Positions 6,376 to 9,352 of a stretch of 9,352 nt of DNA are shown here, in pieces. Every line of letters begins with the position of its first letter. The first letter of the stretch is position 1. This DNA comes from Caryophanales bacterium (GTDB lineage Bacteria > Bacillota_I > Bacilli_A > RF39 > UBA660): NCBI GenBank assembly GCA_016291995.1, contig JAEEZV010000057.1, forward strand, positions 1-9,352, read 5' to 3'. The translations under genes were made by a program, and so were the position numbers. The notes under the pieces were generated by a model. The model had not been told where the DNA came from. It searched no databases and worked only from the letters and a program-made list of their open reading frames with translations.

Positions 6376-7275
6376 ATGGCATTAAGTAATAATGATTTTA
6401 ATATTGGCGATATTGGGTATTATCGCGCAGCTAAAACAAACGCAGCACAATTGAATTTAAAGGGTGACCAGAAATATGACATGACAGAATATGATCCTAT
6501 CGACTATAACACTCCGCCAGAAGAAGAGACTTCACAGCCACCTAAATTACCAACATGGATTAGAGAAACTACAGATGAGGGTACAATAGACACATATTAT
6601 GATGTAGATGGCGCTAAGACACGCGAAGTTACCCGTGTTGGCACCCAAGAGAGAGGCTATACATATGAAGGTGCAGCAGGAGAAGAAAAAGTAGTACAAA
6701 GTTGGGAAATAGAGTATGCAGACGACGGTAGCGGAAAGATGGAAAGACAAACGCTATATGATGGCGAAGGGCATAAATATAAAAAAATAACTTATGATGA
6801 GTCGGGAGCAAAATGTCTTGAAACAGATTATGCTGGCGCCAAAGAAACAGGATATACATACAAGGGGGCACCAGGAGAAGAAAAAGTAGTACAAAGCTGG
6901 GAAATAGAATATACTGACGATAGTATGGAACGTATGAAAAAACAAACACTATATGATGCAGATGGTAAACCATATAAAGATATAGACTATGCTGAATCAG
7001 GTGCCAAAAAGTTGGAAACCGAATATTCTGGCACCACAGAGAGGGGATACACATATGAAGGAGCACGTGGAGAAGAAAAAGTAGTACAAAGCTGGGAAAT
7101 AGAATATGCTGACGATAGTATGGAACGTATGAAAAAACAAACATCATATGATGCAAATGGGAAACAATATAGAACAACATATTATAATTCTGATGGTATT
7201 GTATCATATGGAGATATTTCTGCGGTTCCCAAGTATGGACAGGCAACCAAGAACAATAATGATTTACAGAAATGA
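6376..7275 (+). CDS. Protein with three tandem 65-residue YD/MORN_2-like repeats
   Basis: This 299-residue hydrophilic protein has no signal peptide, membrane segment or cell-wall anchor. Residues 1-60 are a tyrosine- and proline-containing lead (YYRAAK, then a PPEEETSQPPKLP linker). Residues 89-283 are three repeats starting at G89, G154 and G219. Each contains GYTYxGA, GEEKVVQSWEIEY, a charged segment, then YDxxGKxYKxxxY-type strands. The last motif resembles MORN_2/YwqK or YD repeats, likely stacked beta hairpins. YwqK-type proteins act as immunity partners of T7SS LXG toxins in Bacillus, while YD-type repeats occur in secreted proteins, so both readings are open. No toxin domain is seen. 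The start has a near-perfect AAAGGAGGTG. It is the last gene of the operon, and its TGA is the only TGA stop among the complete genes here. Confidence 0.8.
   Translation: MALSNNDFNIGDIGYYRAAKTNAAQLNLKGDQKYDMTEYDPIDYNTPPEEETSQPPKLPTWIRETTDEGTIDTYYDVDGAKTREVTRVGTQERGYTYEGAAGEEKVVQSWEIEYADDGSGKMERQTLYDGEGHKYKKITYDESGAKCLETDYAGAKETGYTYKGAPGEEKVVQSWEIEYTDDSMERMKKQTLYDADGKPYKDIDYAESGAKKLETEYSGTTERGYTYEGARGEEKVVQSWEIEYADDSMERMKKQTSYDANGKQYRTTYYNSDGIVSYGDISAVPKYGQATKNNNDLQK
6640..7224 (+). repeat. Three tandem 195-bp in-frame repeats
   Basis: Units lie at 6640-6834, 6835-7029 and 7030-7224. GTAGTACAAAG recurs at 6691, 6886 and 7081, exactly 195 bases apart. Units 2 and 3 match at 74 of 75 bases over 6874-6948 versus 7069-7143, which points to recent duplication or gene conversion. 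Unit 1 and the 3' parts of the units have diverged more. Confidence 0.92.
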
Positions 7276-7292
7276 CTTAAATAAAAAAATAT

Positions 7293-7316
7293 AAAGCAAC
7301 CTAGAGGTTGCTTTTT
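7293..7316 (+). terminator. Intrinsic terminator of the repeat-protein operon
   Basis: AAAGCAACC (7293-7301) pairs with GGTTGCTTT (7306-7314) around a TAGA loop, followed by further T residues to 7316. It marks the end of the T7SS-associated block. Confidence 0.88.
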
Positions 7317-7322
7317 AGTAAC

Positions 7323-7372
7323 AAAAAAAGGATGTAATACTATGAGCGTTAGCCCATGACAACATCACATCC
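7323..7372 (-). terminator. Interrupted hairpin with minus-strand T tract
   Basis: GGATGT (7330-7335) pairs with ACATCC (7367-7372), and inner arms ATGAGC (7342-7347) and GCCCAT (7352-7357) pair with one mismatch around GTTA. A run of seven A at 7323-7329 reads as seven T on the minus strand straight after the stem, so the terminator polarity is leftward. No minus-strand gene is visible to use it. It could end an antisense RNA or be a dispersed intergenic element. Confidence 0.45.
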
Positions 7373-7425
7373 ACATTCAATATATAATATTTTTAAAGAA
7401 ATTGCAACATTTTTTATATATTTTG

Positions 7426-7434
7426 TGTTAAAAT
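7426..7434 (+). promoter_or_regulatory. Extended -10 promoter of rlmH-dusB
   Basis: TGTTAAAAT matches the extended -10 form TGnTATAAT. A TTGCAA at 7402-7407 is too far away (21-base gap) to serve as a normal -35. The start would be near 7441, giving a leader of about a dozen bases that contains AGAGGG. Confidence 0.55.
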
Positions 7435-7452
7435 ATCACGTAGAGGGATATT

Positions 7453-7887
7453 ATGATTAAGATTATTTGTGTTGGTAAATTAAAAGAAAGCTATTTAAAA
7501 GATGGTATTAATGATTATTTAAAAAGAATAAGTAAATACCATAAGATTAATTTAATCGAATTACCTGATAGTAATATAAATGATGAAGGTAATGAAATAC
7601 TAAAGCATATTGATAACAAAGATTACATCATATCATTATGCATTGAGGGTACAGAATTATCTTCAATAGATTTAGCAGATAAAATTGATAAAACATTTAT
7701 TAGCTATCCTAACATTACATTTATTATTGGTGGATCAGCTGGTATTAGGGAAGATATTAAAGAAATGTCTAACTATAAATTATCGTTCTCTAAACTAACG
7801 TATCCACATGGCTTATTTAGGTTAATCCTATTAGAACAAATTTATCGTAGTTTTAAAATATTAAATAATGAATCATATCATAAATAA
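7453..7887 (+). CDS. rlmH: 23S rRNA (pseudouridine-1915-N3)-methyltransferase RlmH
   Basis: RlmH uses S-adenosylmethionine to methylate N3 of pseudouridine 1915 in helix 69 of 23S rRNA in assembled ribosomes. It is a SPOUT-fold (alpha/beta knot) dimer. Visible family signatures are ICVGKLKE at 5-12, IEGTELSS at 64-71, the cofactor-loop glycine motif IIGGSAGI (91-98), LSFSKLTYPHG (110-120), LILLEQIYRSFKI (124-136), and the typical YHK end at 142-144. At 144 residues it is about 10-15 shorter than usual (155-159). The gap falls between the ELPD and NEIL segments, a variable surface part, so function should be kept. The start has AGAGGG five bases upstream. dusB follows after 15 bases, implying co-transcription. 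Confidence 0.96.
   Translation: MIKIICVGKLKESYLKDGINDYLKRISKYHKINLIELPDSNINDEGNEILKHIDNKDYIISLCIEGTELSSIDLADKIDKTFISYPNITFIIGGSAGIREDIKEMSNYKLSFSKLTYPHGLFRLILLEQIYRSFKILNNESYHK
7870..7887 (+). other. rlmH 3' end resembling an SCC attachment core
   Basis: The last 18 bases of rlmH (GAATCATATCATAAATAA) closely resemble the rlmH 3' core where SCC elements insert in staphylococci. The similarity is largely explained by the conserved YHK C terminus. No second copy or recombinase gene is seen in this window, so the site appears unoccupied. Confidence 0.3.
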
Positions 7888-7902
7888 AAAGTTGGTGATT
7901 AT

Positions 7903-8889
7903 ATGAATATCGGTAACGTAAGGTTAGATGGTAAAGTTATTTTAGCGCCCATGGCAGGAGTATGTAATAGTGCTTTCCGTAGAATCTGTAAAGAGATGGG
8001 AGCTTCTTTAGTGTGTGCCGAAATGGTTTCTGATAAAGCAATGGTATATCATAGTAAAAAAACAGAGAATATGCTTTATTTTGAAGAATCAGAAAGACCT
8101 ATTTCACAACAAATATTTGGTAGTGATGTAGAAACATTTACTGAAGCTGCCCAAATGGTCTATGAGATGATGCATCCAGATATTATCGATATCAATATGG
8201 GATGTCCTGTTCCTAAAGTAGCAGTAAGAAGTCAAGCCGGAGCATCTCTTCTTAAAAATCCAGATTTAATATATGAAATAGTATCTTCCGTTGTTAAAAG
8301 TGTTCCTGTTCCAGTAACCGTAAAAATACGTAGTGGCTGGGACAAAAAAAGTATTAACGCTGTTGAGGTAGCTAAAGTTTGTGAAAAAGCTGGCGCTAGT
8401 GCTATAACCATTCATGGAAGAACTAGAAGCGAACTATACAGTGGCAAATGTGATTTAGATATTATCAAAAAAGTAAAAGAAGCCGTTACTATACCTGTTA
8501 TTGGAAATGGTGATGTTGTATCGATAGAATCTGCTAAACATATGTTAGATTATACTGGCTGTGATGCTATTATGATAGGTAGAGGGGTATTAGGAAATCC
8601 TTGGCTTATCAAAGAAATTGACACATATTTAAAAACAGGTGAAGTTATCGATAAACCAACGTATGAAGAGAGAATTGATATGTGCTATAAACATATTGAT
8701 TATTTAATGAAAATAAAACCAGAAAAAGTAGTGGTTTTAGAAATGCGTTCACACGTAGCTTGGTATATAAAAGGGATGCCTTATCATAAAGAAGTAAAAA
8801 ATCTTATTTTTAAAGCTTCTAGCAAGAAAGATATCGTGGAAATACTTGATAATTACTTAAAAAAATTATATAATGAAAAAGAGGGATAA
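7903..8889 (+). CDS. dusB: tRNA-dihydrouridine synthase, DusB type
   Basis: This FMN-dependent enzyme reduces specific uridines in the tRNA D-loop to dihydrouridine using NADPH. The 328-residue protein is full length for the family. An N-terminal TIM barrel shows the FMN-binding LAPMAGV (14-20), the catalytic cysteine in NMGCPVPKV (C101), VKIRSGW with K141, the flavin-site HGRTR (171-175), GNGDV (201-205) and IGRGVLGNPW (225-234). A helical C-terminal tRNA-binding domain follows (about 245-325). The start at 7903 is preceded by GGTGAT. The gene lies 15 bases after rlmH and 2 bases before the next gene, whose ribosome-binding site is in its last codons. The DusB subgroup is assigned on overall appearance; Dus family membership is certain. 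Confidence 0.95.
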   Translation: MNIGNVRLDGKVILAPMAGVCNSAFRRICKEMGASLVCAEMVSDKAMVYHSKKTENMLYFEESERPISQQIFGSDVETFTEAAQMVYEMMHPDIIDINMGCPVPKVAVRSQAGASLLKNPDLIYEIVSSVVKSVPVPVTVKIRSGWDKKSINAVEVAKVCEKAGASAITIHGRTRSELYSGKCDLDIIKKVKEAVTIPVIGNGDVVSIESAKHMLDYTGCDAIMIGRGVLGNPWLIKEIDTYLKTGEVIDKPTYEERIDMCYKHIDYLMKIKPEKVVVLEMRSHVAWYIKGMPYHKEVKNLIFKASSKKDIVEILDNYLKKLYNEKEG

Positions 8890-8891
8890 AT

Positions 8892-9352
8892 ATGAAAGCA
8901 AGTTTTTTTGAAAGAGTTGGAGCTTACTTTGTTGACTTTATAATCATCACTATTATTTCATCAATGATAGGCATGTGTCTACCAGAAAAAAATAGTGAAG
9001 TTGAGAAAAGAATAAACGAAATAGCTACAGCAACAGCCAGTGGAGAAATGGATATTGATACATATCTTTCTGAGTATCAAGGTTTAATCTATGATAATCA
9101 AAAGGAAACAATATTGGAAACTGGTATAAGTGTAGCCATAACATTAGCATATTTTGTTATATTTCAGTATATGAATAAAGGACAAACTCTAGGAAAGAAA
9201 CTACTTCATATTAAAGTAGTAGATAAAGAAACAAAAGAGCCAATATCTATTGGTAGAGGACTATTAAGAAGCTTAATATGTTTTGGTATTGCTTCTAGTG
9301 CCTTATATATGATTCTTATAAATATATTAAATAAAAGTACCTACATGGATGC
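8892..9352 (+). CDS. RDD-family membrane protein, 3'-truncated by the window edge
   Basis: The frame starts at ATG 8892, two bases after the dusB stop, with GAGGG six bases upstream inside dusB. It stays open to the window end (153 complete codons). The N terminus FFERVGAYFVDFIII carries the arginine (R8) and aspartate (D15) typical of RDD proteins in a first membrane helix of about residues 11-30. A soluble stretch (31-75) precedes a second helix (about 76-93). The conserved NKGQTLGKKLLHIKVVD (95-111) and a third hydrophobic segment (about 126-147) follow. RDD proteins are small membrane proteins of mostly unknown function; some have been linked to ion transport. The spacing suggests co-transcription with rlmH and dusB rather than a link to the secretion genes. 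Confidence 0.88.
   Translation, partial: MKASFFERVGAYFVDFIIITIISSMIGMCLPEKNSEVEKRINEIATATASGEMDIDTYLSEYQGLIYDNQKETILETGISVAITLAYFVIFQYMNKGQTLGKKLLHIKVVDKETKEPISIGRGLLRSLICFGIASSALYMILINILNKSTYMD

Noticed and set aside
6629..7246. Long minus-strand open frame (205 codons) opposite the repeat gene
   Set aside because: It mirrors the three 195-bp repeats on the sense strand, has a biased, hydrophobic, histidine-rich product and no ribosome-binding site. It is a shadow of the gene at 6376-7275.
7273..7275. TGA stop as evidence of a Mollicutes-type code (TGA = Trp)
   Set aside because: All tryptophans in conserved motifs are TGG and the frames contain no internal TGA. Reading through would add only a few residues. 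The standard code fits.
6376..7275. Rhs/polymorphic toxin with a C-terminal toxin domain
   Set aside because: The YD-like motifs are few, the protein is short, and the sequence after the third repeat is only about 16 residues, too short for a toxin domain.
7342..7359. Five-codon open frame (ATG to TGA) within the intergenic hairpin
   Set aside because: It is too short to judge and follows a terminator with no promoter for it. The inner palindrome explains the ATG and CAT halves.
1..9352. CRISPR array, tRNA or rRNA genes, insertion sequences
   Set aside because: There are no short spaced direct repeats, no cloverleaf with TTCGANNC-type arm in the gaps, no rRNA-like segments and no transposase or terminal inverted repeats. 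The gaps are short and explained by promoters and terminators.

Overview
This window comes from an AT-rich genome with Bacillota-type signals: strong AAGGAGG ribosome-binding sites, TTGACA/TATAAT promoters, and hairpin-plus-T-tract terminators. All ten genes lie on the + strand. Tryptophan is read from TGG in intact frames and nothing points to a reassigned TGA, so the standard bacterial code fits. A member of the Bacilli, Erysipelotrichia or a related uncultured gut lineage is plausible, but the sequence does not fix the species.

Positions 1-3184 hold the end of a type VIIb secretion (T7SSb) machinery operon. It contains the C-terminal two thirds of the EssC/YukB motor ATPase, cut by the window edge, and an overlapping EsaB/YukD ubiquitin-like gene. 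A strong terminator closes the operon and uses the end of the esaB-like gene as part of its stem. The other expected machinery genes (essA, essB, esaA types) are not in view and would be expected upstream if present.

Positions 3185-7316 are a T7SS-associated cargo region of three or four transcription units. Two diverged paralogs of 276 and 264 residues each carry a WXG100-like hairpin with an NWVG turn, a second helical half with a YxxxD motif, and near-invariant RPRxFTEDMDLGLT and IGNSRW blocks. Each has its own promoter and an almost identical short 5' leader. Between them lies a 101-residue WXG100-like protein with a YQG turn and a C-terminal YxxxD. A three-gene operon follows: a 67-residue helical protein, a 208-residue helical protein with a GGWYS turn, and a 299-residue protein with three tandem 65-residue repeats. 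The arrangement resembles a helper / LXG-like module / C-terminal module set split into separate genes, but no toxin domain is recognisable.

Positions 7317-9352 return to housekeeping genes: rlmH (23S rRNA methyltransferase), dusB (tRNA-dihydrouridine synthase) and the start of an RDD-family membrane protein, packed as an operon behind an extended -10 promoter. An intergenic hairpin at 7323-7372, oriented as a minus-strand terminator, sits at the junction.

Inferred workflow: EssC, with EsaB as an accessory factor, would recognise the helical WXG100-like proteins through their WxG/YxxxD signals and export them. The repeat protein would be either a co-exported product or an immunity-type partner.
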